A DNA stretch of 64,000 nt from Clostridiales bacterium oral taxon 876 str. F0540 (GTDB lineage Bacteria > Bacillota > Clostridia > Clostridiales > Clostridiaceae): assembly GCA_000466585.1 (NCBI GenBank), contig KE993461.1, positions 46,952 through 110,951 on the forward strand, written 5' to 3'. Made by a program: the position numbers and the translations under genes. Numbering within the stretch: position 1 is the stretch's first letter; each line of letters starts with the position of its first letter. Shown piece by piece: positions 7,887 through 16,585 of this stretch. The notes under the pieces are model-generated. The model was given only the letters and a program-made list of their open reading frames with translations, was not told the origin of the DNA and made no database searches.

Positions 7887-8321
7887 TTAATCTGAAAGTG
7901 TATTAAGTATTTTATTAATCTTATTTATCCTTTCTCTATCTTCCTTTAATATTTTCTCAATATCAGGCTGTATGTTTTCGCTAAACTCTGATAAATACTT
8001 TTCAGTATACTTTGCAGCCATCAGTTCCCCTTTATGCACTTCTTTCAGTACTGCTTTAGGATCGTTCTTAAAGATTAATTTTATAGAAGTCATAAGTTCT
8101 GACATTTTCCCTTGGAAACCAACCTCGCTGCTTGCCTCTATATCTCGGTGCTGCATTATATTAACAAGTCTTGTCTTATGTCTTATATGCTCATCTTTAA
8201 AGCTCTCAACCTCTTTTTTATATTTTCCTTCAGGAAGCTTTTTAATATATTTCTCATATATGTTTATACCCATGTTTTCTCCTCTGAGCATCTTGCTTAA
8301 ATAAATTTCATCATTATTCAT
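7887..8321 (-). CDS. Small all-helical, ferritin-like protein (possible DUF2383 type)
   Basis: 144 aa, ATG 8321 behind AAGGAGG. No signal peptide or membrane helix. The whole sequence is amphipathic helix with ferritin-like spacing: EKYIKKLP near 23, SFKDEHIRHKTRL near 40, EVHKGELMAAKYTEKYL near 95, and a C-terminal EDRERINKI helix. The fold assignment is tentative, made from pattern only. It is 19 nt upstream of the orphan SBP on the same strand and probably co-transcribed with it. Confidence 0.65.
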   Translation of the reverse strand: MNNDEIYLSKMLRGENMGINIYEKYIKKLPEGKYKKEVESFKDEHIRHKTRLVNIMQHRDIEASSEVGFQGKMSELMTSIKLIFKNDPKAVLKEVHKGELMAAKYTEKYLSEFSENIQPDIEKILKEDRERINKINKILNTLSD

Positions 8322-8421
8322 ACAAATACCTCCTTCATATTTTTTATAAAACTATAAATTTATTTTGTGTAGAATAATTAAATATATAATTCTTTCATAT
8401 AATTAAATGGAGGTGATTTAT

Positions 8422-9372
8422 ATGAAATTTAGGGTAATATTTCTAAAGAAGAAACATATTTATTATGCAGTTTTATCAACCATCATTCTAATCCTATTAA
8501 TAGTCCTTATTCTATCTAAAAAAACTGCCCCTACATTTAATACACTTGTTGCCAACAATAAATTGGTACAAGCTGATTTAAATGGTGACGGCAAAAAAGA
8601 TATACTTTATATTAAGACAGAAAAGGATAAATATTATATGGAAGTAAACACAGGAGATAAAAGTCTTTATCTAGAGCCGGATAAAAAGCTTCCCACTTCA
8701 GGAACATACGATGAATTTAACCCTCTTAAGGTTACTTTAATGGATATAACTAGAGATAAAACACCGGAAATCTTTATACAAGCCTCTCAAAAAGAAACGC
8801 CGGTACAGCATGTATTTCTATGGAATAACGGTGGATTCAAAGATATTTTCTGCGGTTCAAATAATATTATTGGCTTTGCCGATGTAAGCAATAACAAGAC
8901 TCCTAAATTTTTATCTGGAAAATTAGCCGCAAACAAAATTGAAATTGCTACATATATGTATATGCATGATAAGAAAAACTTAGAAAATGTTGTATTTAAC
9001 TATAAAGATAACTTTATGGGAAGAGATAGCATATTTTCACTTATCAAATACATAGAATCACTTCCTGGAAATGAGGGAAATAAACCCTCCAACATATTTT
9101 ACCCTGGTTTAAGCGGTCAGGATATAGCGGTTATAGGCAAGCTTTCAGGAGAAAATAATACTTATATATTCCAAAATGGTACTTTTAAAGATAATAGGTC
9201 TGATAAAAATGGTGAAATATCAGAAATTATTTGGACATTAAACTTTAAAGCTGTATCTAATATGGCAAAGGATAAAATTAAAAATTACACTATAAATGTA
9301 ACTTTAAAACCTGATGGAAAAGCTGAGGATAATAACTTTTATAAGATTAGCTCAATGAATTTAGAGCAATAA
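8422..9372 (+). CDS. Membrane-anchored protein with an FG-GAP/VCBS-like repeat
   Basis: 316 aa from ATG 8422, 6 nt after GGAGGTG; the in-frame ATG at 8407 overlaps that site. One transmembrane anchor (about residues 12-33) is followed by an extracellular beta-rich domain. DLNGDGKKDILYI near residue 54 is a calcium-binding FG-GAP/VCBS motif, and LMDITRDKTPEIFIQ looks like a second, weaker blade. Function unknown; clostridial proteins of this plan are common at the cell surface. It is the only plus-strand gene in this stretch and is divergent from the SBP unit. Confidence 0.8.
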   Translation: MKFRVIFLKKKHIYYAVLSTIILILLIVLILSKKTAPTFNTLVANNKLVQADLNGDGKKDILYIKTEKDKYYMEVNTGDKSLYLEPDKKLPTSGTYDEFNPLKVTLMDITRDKTPEIFIQASQKETPVQHVFLWNNGGFKDIFCGSNNIIGFADVSNNKTPKFLSGKLAANKIEIATYMYMHDKKNLENVVFNYKDNFMGRDSIFSLIKYIESLPGNEGNKPSNIFYPGLSGQDIAVIGKLSGENNTYIFQNGTFKDNRSDKNGEISEIIWTLNFKAVSNMAKDKIKNYTINVTLKPDGKAEDNNFYKISSMNLEQ

Positions 9373-9383
9373 GATATTGTTAC

Positions 9384-9416
9384 ATAAAAACAAAAGGGAC
9401 CGTGGTTAGCGGTCCC
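9384..9416 (-). terminator. Terminator of the WYL regulator gene
   Basis: GGGACCG (9396-9402) pairs with CGGTCCC (9410-9416); TTTTGTTTTTATG follows on the minus strand. On the plus strand G residues follow, so it is directional. Confidence 0.8.
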
Positions 9417-9562
9417 AAGGGGGATGGGGGGTTCTAGCATTAAATGAAAGTATAATGCTTTCATTATATGCTTTGGAGATTTTATCTCCAATTTACATTA
9501 TTAATATTGACCATTATTAGAAGTTTTATACACTTATTTTTAAAAAATTAAAATTATATTTG

Positions 9563-10495
9563 TTAGTCATATAAAGCCTTAAGTTTTAAAACTTCCTGTT
9601 TTATTTCATCTCTTAGTTGAACCGGTTCAATAACTTCTGCAGCTGAGCCAAGCCCCATTACCCAATTTTTTACCTCAGATAACTCATCTAAATAGAATTT
9701 CAATGTAAAACTTCCATCTATAAACTCTTCTATTTCTTCATCAGCATGCCACTTAACTCGGCTTATAAAGCCTCTTAATTCTTCACTCAACTTAATTTTA
9801 ACTTCTATTTTATTCCCGTAAAAAGTGCCAAAGTATTTTTTTATAAACTCGCCTAAAGAAAAATCTGCCGGTTTTATAAATACTAGATTAGTTGTTTTTA
9901 TTCTATTTATCATATTTACGGAAAAACTTTTAGTGGAGCTTATTAAATGATCATACCCTATTAAATGCCATTCACCCATTCTATAAATAACTGTATATGG
10001 ATCAACTGTAGTATTTACTATATTATCCTTTGCTGGTGTTAAATATTCAATTTCTACTGCTCTTCCTCTTTCTATATTTTGAATAATACTATAAAGCTTA
10101 TTATCAATATTATTAATATTTTCAATCATGCCTTTTCTTGTTTTCTTTTCAGTATGGATATCAGAAACATTTTTAATTTTCCCTACAGCACTTTTTAAAT
10201 TATTTTCATAAGTAAAACCGTTCTTCATTGTCAAAATCTCTGCTGCTAAAAGCAAAGCTTCTAATTCTTCAGTGGTAAGATTAGGACTTCTCATAAAAAA
10301 ATTTTCTTCAAGATAAAAGCCGCCATTTCTTCCTTTTCGCGTTTGAATTGGTATTTTCGCTTCTATCAAGTTATCTATATATCTATATACTGTTTTCTTG
10401 TCAACTGCTAGAATCTCCGATAATTCTAAAGCCGTAACAAAGTTTTTATACTGCAGTGTAATCAAAATTTCAGCTAAATGCGCTAACTTAGACAT
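9563..10495 (-). CDS. YafY-type transcriptional regulator, HTH_11 + WYL domain
   Basis: 310 aa. N-terminal DeoR-like helix-turn-helix at about 8-60 (TALELSEILAVDKKTVYRYIDNL), then a WYL ligand-sensing domain at about 140-225 (IEYLTPAKDNIVNTTVDPY, MGEWHLIGYDH) and a C-terminal WCX extension. WYL regulators often sense nucleic-acid-like or nucleotide ligands and control damage or defence genes. No defence genes lie next to it, so the target is unknown. ATG 10495 has CAAGGAG. The linked terminator suggests a single-gene transcript. Confidence 0.9.
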   Translation of the reverse strand: MSKLAHLAEILITLQYKNFVTALELSEILAVDKKTVYRYIDNLIEAKIPIQTRKGRNGGFYLEENFFMRSPNLTTEELEALLLAAEILTMKNGFTYENNLKSAVGKIKNVSDIHTEKKTRKGMIENINNIDNKLYSIIQNIERGRAVEIEYLTPAKDNIVNTTVDPYTVIYRMGEWHLIGYDHLISSTKSFSVNMINRIKTTNLVFIKPADFSLGEFIKKYFGTFYGNKIEVKIKLSEELRGFISRVKWHADEEIEEFIDGSFTLKFYLDELSEVKNWVMGLGSAAEVIEPVQLRDEIKQEVLKLKALYD

Positions 10496-10645
10496 TTTAG
10501 TTCTCCTTGTATTTGTGCCTTAGAATATATTTGCTAGTAATAATATTATCGTAATTACTTTAAGCTTTTTTACATTTAAATTATGGAATATATGTAATTT
10601 CAATATAATATAATAAACTGTAAAAGCCTGAATGGAGGAAGTACT

Positions 10646-11017
10646 ATGTTCAATGAAAAAGAAAGAAACCTTAATAAAATAGAAACACTTATAGGAGAAA
10701 AGTGCTCAATTATAGGCTCCTTAAACGGGGAAGGGTTAATGAAAATTGACGGTTCTGTAGAAGGTGATATATTGTGGCAGGATGATGTGATTATAGGAGT
10801 TTCTTCTTACTGCAAAAGCAATATTTCCTGTAAAAACGCTTTTATAAATGGCAAGGTTGAAGGTAATGTAATATGTGAAAATTCTTTGACTTTAGAGCCT
10901 TACGGAAAAATAACAGGTGACATTACTGTTAAAAACCTAATAGTTAGAGAAGGCGGTTCCTTCGATGGAAAATGCACTATGATTACATCTAGAAAGGCTG
11001 AAGAATTGATAGAATAA
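10646..11017 (+). CDS. Bactofilin (polymer-forming cytoskeletal protein)
   Basis: 123 aa. Nearly the entire protein is the bactofilin beta-helix, with short repeating hydrophobic/Gly turns: IGSLNGEGLMKIDGSVEGDI, FINGKVEGNVICENSLTLEP, GKITGDITVKNLIVREGGSFDG. Bactofilins polymerise without nucleotide and scaffold envelope or morphogenetic proteins. ATG 10646 has GGAGGAAG. The gene is divergent from the WYL regulator and shares its terminator with the Cys-rich gene cluster that follows on the other strand. Confidence 0.92.
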   Translation: MFNEKERNLNKIETLIGEKCSIIGSLNGEGLMKIDGSVEGDILWQDDVIIGVSSYCKSNISCKNAFINGKVEGNVICENSLTLEPYGKITGDITVKNLIVREGGSFDGKCTMITSRKAEELIE

Positions 11018-11022
11018 AAATC

Positions 11023-11056
11023 AGGGAAACCTTTAGGCTTCCCTTTCTCTTTTTTA
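11023..11056. terminator. Bidirectional terminator after the bactofilin gene
   Basis: AGGGAA-CC / GG-TTCCCT stem (11023-11044), T-rich run on the plus strand and GATTTTTATT on the minus strand. Confidence 0.8.
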
Positions 11057-11069
11057 TCTTACTAATTAA

Positions 11070-11333
11070 CTATCTTTTGCATGGATTGCAGCAGGATAGG
11101 AAGAATAAAGCTATGATGAATAGAATGCTATTGTCTGATCCGAATAATCCGTTGTAGTTTCCAACTCCTCCAGCAGCAGCATTTGCTCCTAATAAACCGT
11201 ATCCATTTCTGTTGAACTGAAGAATTATAAGAATTAATACAACTAGAGTTGGGAAGCTGCAGCAGCAATTGTCGCGTTCCTTGCAACATGGCTTTTCATC
11301 ATAACAACATTCATGTCCGTGCTTTTTACTCAT
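11070..11333 (-). CDS. Cys-rich small membrane protein (paralogue A)
   Basis: 87 aa from ATG 11333, 6 nt after AAAGGGGGG. A His/Cys-rich N-terminus (HGHECCYDEKPCCKERDNCCC) leads into a hydrophobic helix (FPTLVVLILIILQF), a Gly/Ala/Asn-rich loop, a second helix (SILFIIALFFL) and the C-terminal SCCNPCKR. No enzymatic motif. It is clearly paralogous to 12037-12342: both helices and the C-terminus align. Such Cys/Gly-rich two-helix proteins are common in spore formers, so a spore-envelope role is possible but is inference. I could not identify a SigE/SigK promoter. Confidence 0.78.
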   Translation of the reverse strand: MSKKHGHECCYDEKPCCKERDNCCCSFPTLVVLILIILQFNRNGYGLLGANAAAGGVGNYNGLFGSDNSILFIIALFFLSCCNPCKR

Positions 11334-11573
11334 ATGAAACCCCCCTTTCTTGGGCAATGGTTTAATGTAATCTATTCTTTATCTTTTGCTCTTAAACAAA
11401 GGAAGTATTTTGAAACAGCTTATTTCTGTTGTACCTTGGGATATATGGAGTCTGCTGTTTCTTGGGCTTTGGCTTCTTTTGTTTATACTATATACTATTC
11501 ATTAGATAAAATTTGGTGCTAAGCTGATCTTATGTTTTTTTGCATATATCTCATATGTTATTATTTATATAAA

Positions 11574-11601
11574 CTATAGGTGGCAATTTAACCATCTATA
11601 G
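11574..11601 (-). terminator. Terminator of the 11610-11948 gene
   Basis: CTATAGGTGG (11574-11583) pairs with CCATCTATAG (11592-11601), followed on the minus strand by TTTATATAAATAAT. Confidence 0.65.
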
Positions 11602-11609
11602 CTATATAG

Positions 11610-11948
11610 CTACTTTTTTACAATCCTGCTTATGTTATAAATCTGAATCATAGTATCTATAAGTTTTGATTTATCTGCATCAACTAAGGGTCTTATTGCA
11701 TTTAAAAGTTCAAGTCTTTTATCATTATAATTAGACTGTTCAACATTAGGCGAGTTATTTACCCCCATTCCTTGAAGCATTGAAGTTACCTGATTAAGAT
11801 CCACATTATTTAAAAGTCCTGAAAGTTGATTTGGATTTATATTATTTAATAAATTACCCATCTGACTCATATCAAAGTTGCTGAAATCAAAATTATTCAT
11901 TCCGCTATTTTCCTGTTGTCTATTATGTTTTCTACTGCGCTTGCTCAT
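11610..11948 (-). CDS. Asn-rich soluble protein with DxxQ repeats, unknown function
   Basis: 112 aa, ATG 11948 after AGGGGGTGA. The first 20 residues are basic (SKRSRKHNRQQ). Residues 18-65 carry an imperfect repeat of MxNLLNNINPNQLSGLLNNVDLNQ type, giving alternating L and N. The C-terminal 45 residues form a helical domain (LELLNAIRPLVDADKSKLIDTMIQIYNISRIV). No signal or membrane helix. It lies between the two Cys-rich membrane paralogues on the same strand but has its own terminator. The C-terminal half resembles helical domains of small clostridial spore-associated proteins; I cannot name the family. Confidence 0.7.
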   Translation of the reverse strand: MSKRSRKHNRQQENSGMNNFDFSNFDMSQMGNLLNNINPNQLSGLLNNVDLNQVTSMLQGMGVNNSPNVEQSNYNDKRLELLNAIRPLVDADKSKLIDTMIQIYNISRIVKK

Positions 11949-12007
11949 ATATTCACCCCCTAAATGTTTATATGTAAAAAATTGTACCCAGCTTCTATTA
12001 TATTAAA

Positions 12008-12026
12008 GAGGGCTGCATGAGCCCTC
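12008..12026 (-). terminator. Terminator of Cys-rich paralogue B
   Basis: GAGGGCT (12008-12014) pairs with AGCCCTC (12020-12026); TTTAATATAAT follows on the minus strand. Confidence 0.7.
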
Positions 12027-12036
12027 CAAGCCTATT

Positions 12037-12342
12037 CTATCTTCTGCAAGGATTGCAGCAGGAAAGGAAAAACAGTGCAATTATGAACAGGATGCTGTTG
12101 TCAATTGAACCATATCCACCCAAGAATGTTGGTGCTATTGGTGCAGGTGCTCCGCAATCATCTCCACCAGTTGCTACTGGTGCAACCACACCGTAACCGC
12201 CTTTTCTATTGAACTGAAGTATAATCAGTATCAATATAATAAGGGTTGGAAAATCACAGCAGCAGTTTCCTAATCCTAAAAATGTACCTTTGTTTTCACA
12301 GCAATTATTCTCTTGTTTGCAGCAATAACTTTTTTTACTCAT
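12037..12342 (-). CDS. Cys-rich small membrane protein (paralogue B)
   Basis: 101 aa, ATG 12342 after AAGGAGGA. Same plan as 11070-11333: Cys-rich start (YCCKQENNCCENK), CCCDFPTLIILILIILQF helix, variable Gly/Pro/Ala loop, SILFIIALFFLSCCNPCRR end. The two helices are nearly identical between paralogues while the central loop differs, suggesting that selection acts on the helices and cysteines. Predicted small membrane or coat protein, possibly disulfide- or metal-crosslinked. Function unknown. Confidence 0.78.
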   Translation of the reverse strand: MSKKSYCCKQENNCCENKGTFLGLGNCCCDFPTLIILILIILQFNRKGGYGVVAPVATGGDDCGAPAPIAPTFLGGYGSIDNSILFIIALFFLSCCNPCRR

Positions 12343-12367
12343 AAAATATATCCTCCTTTTTCATTAA

Positions 12368-12385
12368 GGGCTTTCCTCTAAGCCC
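12368..12385 (-). terminator. Weak hairpin after the poly-His protein gene
   Basis: GGGCTT (12368-12373) pairs with AAGCCC (12380-12385). There is no good T run, so read-through into paralogue B is likely. Confidence 0.4.
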
Positions 12386-12413
12386 AGGCTATTTATTTTC
12401 CATCTTCAGTTAA

Positions 12414-12767
12414 TTAGCATGCGTTTGGATCATCTGTATCTACATTGATAATATTAGTGTTTGCCCCTCCTATGCCGTCATTAAATAAGAAAAATATAGC
12501 GAATATGATTAGTATGAACCACCAATTTTCACCAAAGAATATATTAGTATTACCATCGTCATGATGGTGGTGATGATGATGATGATGGTGCTTTCTACGG
12601 CAATCACATCCACCTCCACAGTTACCAAAGAAGCCATTGTTGCCATTAAGGCCGAAGATAACAATAATAACCAATACCCATATCCAAATATTATTGTTTC
12701 GTCTTCCACCTATACCTACGGCATCAATTTGCCTTGTAACTGCTATTTCGTTTAGTGCACTGCTCAT
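12414..12767 (-). CDS. Poly-histidine, Gly/Cys-rich two-helix membrane protein
   Basis: 117 aa, ATG 12767 after GGAGGAAGT. Hydrophobic segment at about 28-41 (IWIWVLVIIVIFGL), then a CGGGCDCRRK turn, an uninterrupted run of ten histidines (about residues 60-69) and DDGN, then a second hydrophobic segment (WWFILIIFAIFFLF) and an Asn/Asp-rich tail ending in Cys. The His run plus Cys cluster between two membrane helices is a plausible metal-binding loop. It heads the cluster of small proteins on this strand and reads into paralogue B through a weak hairpin. No family recognised. Confidence 0.78.
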   Translation of the reverse strand: MSSALNEIAVTRQIDAVGIGGRRNNNIWIWVLVIIVIFGLNGNNGFFGNCGGGCDCRRKHHHHHHHHHHDDGNTNIFFGENWWFILIIFAIFFLFNDGIGGANTNIINVDTDDPNAC

Positions 12768-12845
12768 ACTCCTTCCTCCCTTCCAGAAGATTCAGCCTTC
12801 TTTTGTTTTCTAATATATACTATTCTCATAATTAATTTTTGACAC

Positions 12846-12890
12846 AAAAAAATAAGCTGAGCTTATTAAATTTAGCTCAACTTATTTTTT
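12846..12890 (-). terminator. Terminator of the CPBP protease gene
   Basis: AAAATAAGCTGAGCT (from 12848) pairs with AGCTCAACTTATTTT (to 12888), overlapping the stop codon; TTTTTTTG follows on the minus strand. Confidence 0.8.
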
Positions 12891-13620
12891 GAAGCAGCAT
12901 TGCAACCGTAGATACCATATTAAATACCAGATGATTGAATACCGCATACCAATATCCCTTTTTCTCTATAAGATAACAATTTATAAGTCCTATAGTTATA
13001 AGTACCGGAAATACCCTTATATTAAAATGGACTAATGAAAACAAAATACTTGAAAGTATGGCGGAAAAATAAATTCCTATTCTGGGTTTGAAAATTTTTT
13101 CAAATAAAAGCCATCTAAAAGTAAATTCTTCTACAATTGGTGCAAAAATAACCATTATAGGTATCATGTATATAAATTTATTCATAGATGTATTCATAAG
13201 CTGCCTTACAATTTCTTGTTCTTTAAGGTTTGATCTGCTTAGCGATATGAGCAAAGTAATAATAATGTTTACAGCAATAGTAGCACCATAAGACTCAGCT
13301 GCATACCTTAACCCCTTAAACAAATTAAAGCTTTTAATACTGAAATTGTATCTGTAATAATCTTTGCTTGCATCGATATAAAAACTATCTTTATTGTACA
13401 TATTTGATGTATCATTAAGCTTTATGTATCTGATATTTATTAAAACAAGTATAAATGGCAGTATATTTTGAGTATAAACAGCAAGGATAATATAAAGCAC
13501 ACTTATTATAAAAAGCAATACTTTACTTATATTCCTCCTCAAAGAATACTTTAAAAAGAAAATTAAAGGAGGTATGTATAAAAATATAAATACTAAAATA
13601 TTTTGCAAGCTTTTAATCAT
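12877..13620 (-). CDS. CPBP-family intramembrane metalloprotease
   Basis: 247 aa from ATG 13620 with GAAGGGG upstream; the longer reading frame to 13737 would overlap yihA and has no site. About seven to eight hydrophobic segments. The CAAX-protease/Abi motif is EEFTFRW near residue 165 (motif 1, EExxxR) with FSLVHF near residue 200 (motif 2 histidine). These are Rce1-like membrane proteases; bacterial members are linked to bacteriocin immunity or prenyl-type processing. Located 34 nt downstream of yihA, probably at the end of the lon-yihA transcript. Confidence 0.88.
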   Translation of the reverse strand: MIKSLQNILVFIFLYIPPLIFFLKYSLRRNISKVLLFIISVLYIILAVYTQNILPFILVLINIRYIKLNDTSNMYNKDSFYIDASKDYYRYNFSIKSFNLFKGLRYAAESYGATIAVNIIITLLISLSRSNLKEQEIVRQLMNTSMNKFIYMIPIMVIFAPIVEEFTFRWLLFEKIFKPRIGIYFSAILSSILFSLVHFNIRVFPVLITIGLINCYLIEKKGYWYAVFNHLVFNMVSTVAMLLQKIS

Positions 13621-13654
13621 TTTAGCCCCTTCCCCAAAAACTATTTTAAATATA

Positions 13655-14230
13655 CTAAATGAATAATACATCCAGCAGTTCTTCTCTGCCTTCTTTAGAT
13701 AATGAAGAGAAAAACATAACCTTTTCTTCCTTTTCAAGCTCTAGAGTTTCTCTGATAATTTTTTCACTCTTTGGTATTTCACTTTTTTTGAGCTTATCTT
13801 TTTTTGTTGCAACTACTATAACTTCATATCCGTAATGTTTTATCCACTTATACATCAATATGTCATCATTACTTGGTTTATGCCTGCAGTCAACTAATAA
13901 TACTATTCTTTTAAGCTGAGGTCTTTTTAAGAGATATGGCTCTATTATTTTTCCCCAGCTCTCTCTTTCTGTTTTTGAAACCTTGGCATATCCATATCCC
14001 GGCAAGTCAACCAGATAAAAAGTATTATTAATTAGAAAAAAGTTGATAAGTCTTGTTTTTCCGGGCGTAGAACTTACTTTTGCAAGACTTTTTCTATTGG
14101 TAAGACTATTAATTATAGATGATTTACCAACATTTGAACGTCCTACAAAAGCGATTTCCATCCTTTCGTCCTTAGGATACTGATTTGGACTCACGGCTGA
14201 AGTTATAAATTCAGATTGTTTTATCTCCAT
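13655..14230 (-). CDS. yihA: Ribosome biogenesis GTP-binding protein YihA/YsxC (EngB)
   Basis: 191 aa from ATG 14230; GGTGAGGA at the end of lon is its ribosome site, and the GTG four codons earlier is not needed. TRAFAC GTPase with G1 GRSNVGKSS, G2/G3 around TPGKTRLINFF and VDLPGYGYA, and G4 TKKDK. It assists late 50S subunit assembly. It follows lon with one intervening base, so the two are translationally coupled, as in other Firmicutes. Confidence 0.95.
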   Translation of the reverse strand: MEIKQSEFITSAVSPNQYPKDERMEIAFVGRSNVGKSSIINSLTNRKSLAKVSSTPGKTRLINFFLINNTFYLVDLPGYGYAKVSKTERESWGKIIEPYLLKRPQLKRIVLLVDCRHKPSNDDILMYKWIKHYGYEVIVVATKKDKLKKSEIPKSEKIIRETLELEKEEKVMFFSSLSKEGREELLDVLFI

Positions 14231-14231
14231 A

Positions 14232-16553
14232 TTATTCCTCACCTACTAGTGCATTTTTAAGTACATCGTCAATTCTGTCAGCTAATATAAATTTAAGTTT
14301 ATTTTTAATACTTTTGGGGATCTTTAACATATCTTTCTCATTGTCTTTAGGTATAATTACCGTATCAATTCCAGCTCTAAAGGCCGCAAGTGATTTTTCT
14401 TTTAATCCACCTATAGGCAGAACTCTTCCAGTTAAGGTAATTTCACCTGTCATAGCTACATTGTGTTTTACCTTTTTATTGCTCAGAGCTGATACCATAG
14501 CCGTAATCATAGTCACTCCAGCCGATGGTCCATCCTTTGGAACAGCCCCTTCAGGAGCATGAATGTGAATATCTTTATCTTTATAAAAGTCAGGTGATAT
14601 GCCATATTTTGAGGCATTAGCTCTAACATAGCTGAAACCGGCCCTTGCAGATTCCTTCATAACATCACCGAGCTGTCCTGTAAGCTCCAGCTTTCCGTTA
14701 CCGGGCATAACAGTAACTTCAACGGGTAAGGTATCTCCACCATAACCTGTCCAAGCCATGCCCATTACCACACCAATCTTATCTTCTTTATCTGCTTTAT
14801 CATAGGTGTAAATAGCCGGTCCTAAATATTTCTTTATATGACTTGTAGTTATATTAATAGACTTTTTATCTTTTTCTACCATTTCTGCTATTGTCTTTCT
14901 AACGACAGCAGCAAGCCTTCTCTCTAAAGATCTTACTCCAGATTCTCTTGTATAGTTTTCAATTATATTATAAATTGAGCTATCAGCAAAGTTAATATAA
15001 CCTTCTTCAATGTTATGCTCTCTTAGCTGTTTTGGTATTAAATGATTTTTAGCAATATGAAACTTCTCTTCATAGGTATAACCTGAAACTTCTATAACTT
15101 CCATTCTATCAAGCAAAGGTCTTGGTATAGTATCAAGACTATTTGCAGTAGTTATAAATAATACGTTTGATAGGTCAAAATCCAACTCAAGATAATGATC
15201 TCTAAAAGTACTGTTTTGTTCTGCATCAAGTACCTCTAGAAGCGCATCTGCAGGATCTCCTCTAAAATCATTGCTCATTTTATCAATTTCATCAAGAAGA
15301 AATAATGGATTCTTTGATTTTGCCTGTCGCATTCCATATATAACTCTTCCAGGTATTGCACCTACATAAGTCTTTCTATGACCTCTTATTTCAGCTTCGT
15401 CTCTAACTCCTCCTAAGGACATTCTAACAAAATTCCTATTTAGGGCATTTGCTATGGAACGAGCTATAGAGGTCTTTCCTACTCCAGGAGGTCCTACTAG
15501 ACAAAGTATAGGTCCTTTTAAAGAATTGCTCATTTTTCTTACAGCAAGGTACTCAATAATTCTGTCTTTTACATCCTCTAGCCCATAATGTTCTTTTTCA
15601 AGAACTTCCCTAGCACGTTTAACATCCAAGTTATCATTAGTTTCAGCATTCCAAGGAAGTTCCAAAACCCAATCTAAGTACGTTCTTATAACTCCTCCCT
15701 CCGCAGAATATGAGCCGCTGTTTTTTAGCCTATCAAGCTCATATAGAGTTTTCTCCTTTACTGCTTTAGGAAGTTTAGCTTTATTAATTCTATTTTTGTA
15801 CTTATTTATTTCTTTCTTATCTTCATCATCTTCTCCTAGTTCTTCCTGAATAGCCTTTAACTGCTCGCGAAGATAATATTCTCTTTGAACCTTATCAATG
15901 TTCTTTTTTACCTTGACTCCTATTTTTCTCTCAATTTTTAAGATGTCAAGCTCGTTATTTAAAATGTAGATAAGTTTCTCCAGTCTTTCTTCCGGGTCAT
16001 ATGCCTCTAATAGCTCCTGTTTTTTATCTCCTTTAAGCATTAAATATGAGCTTATGATATCTGCCAGTCTTCCTGGGCTCTCCAGGTCGTCTAAGGAAAT
16101 AAGAAGTTCTGAAGTCATATTGCCTGACATATTTATATACTCATCAAAGACTTCCCTTACTTTTCGCATTAAAGCTTCACACTTTTTATCACTGCTGCAC
16201 TCAACATCAGCTAAAGGTTCAACTTCTCCTCTATAGAAAGGTTCTTCCTGTGTATAATTCATTATTCTGGCTCTAGAAATGCCCTCAACAAGGACACGTA
16301 CTGTGTTACCTGGCAGTTTTAAAATTTGTTTTATAGTACAGATTGTACCAATTGAATATATATCTTCTACCTTAGGTTCCTCAATCTTTGCATCCTTCTG
16401 AGCAACTAAGAAGATTTCTTGTTCATTTAACATAGATTCTTCTAATGCAAGAATAGATTTTTCTCTGCCTACATCAAAGTGCATTACCATGTAAGGAAAA
16501 ATTGTAATGCCTCTTAAGGGAATCAGAGGAAGATTTTTATAGACTTGTTCCAT
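14232..16553 (-). CDS. lon: ATP-dependent protease La (LonA)
   Basis: 773 aa from ATG 16553 (GAGGGGAG site). N-terminal substrate-binding domain (about 1-200), coiled coil, AAA+ module with Walker A GPPGVGKTS near 350 and Walker B LFLLDEIDK near 413, then the C-terminal serine protease domain with the catalytic Ser in PKDGPSAGVT near 672 and the dyad Lys in GGLKEKSLAA near 716. Degrades misfolded and regulatory proteins in the cytoplasm. Flanked upstream by lonB and downstream by yihA. A perfect inverted repeat lies in its 5' region (16586-16614). Confidence 0.97.
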   Translation of the reverse strand: MEQVYKNLPLIPLRGITIFPYMVMHFDVGREKSILALEESMLNEQEIFLVAQKDAKIEEPKVEDIYSIGTICTIKQILKLPGNTVRVLVEGISRARIMNYTQEEPFYRGEVEPLADVECSSDKKCEALMRKVREVFDEYINMSGNMTSELLISLDDLESPGRLADIISSYLMLKGDKKQELLEAYDPEERLEKLIYILNNELDILKIERKIGVKVKKNIDKVQREYYLREQLKAIQEELGEDDEDKKEINKYKNRINKAKLPKAVKEKTLYELDRLKNSGSYSAEGGVIRTYLDWVLELPWNAETNDNLDVKRAREVLEKEHYGLEDVKDRIIEYLAVRKMSNSLKGPILCLVGPPGVGKTSIARSIANALNRNFVRMSLGGVRDEAEIRGHRKTYVGAIPGRVIYGMRQAKSKNPLFLLDEIDKMSNDFRGDPADALLEVLDAEQNSTFRDHYLELDFDLSNVLFITTANSLDTIPRPLLDRMEVIEVSGYTYEEKFHIAKNHLIPKQLREHNIEEGYINFADSSIYNIIENYTRESGVRSLERRLAAVVRKTIAEMVEKDKKSINITTSHIKKYLGPAIYTYDKADKEDKIGVVMGMAWTGYGGDTLPVEVTVMPGNGKLELTGQLGDVMKESARAGFSYVRANASKYGISPDFYKDKDIHIHAPEGAVPKDGPSAGVTMITAMVSALSNKKVKHNVAMTGEITLTGRVLPIGGLKEKSLAAFRAGIDTVIIPKDNEKDMLKIPKSIKNKLKFILADRIDDVLKNALVGEE

Positions 16554-16585
16554 TTTTTCTCCCCTCACTTTAAATAATATTTTAC

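Noticed and set aside
11358..11609. Possible plus-strand gene (11313-11522) in the gap before the Cys-rich gene
   Set aside because: No ribosome site and it overlaps the start of the Cys-rich gene; the gap otherwise shows no gene.
12561..12755. Plus-strand ORF rich in Met/Val/Ser
   Set aside because: It is the reverse complement of the poly-His codons of the minus-strand gene and has no ribosome site.
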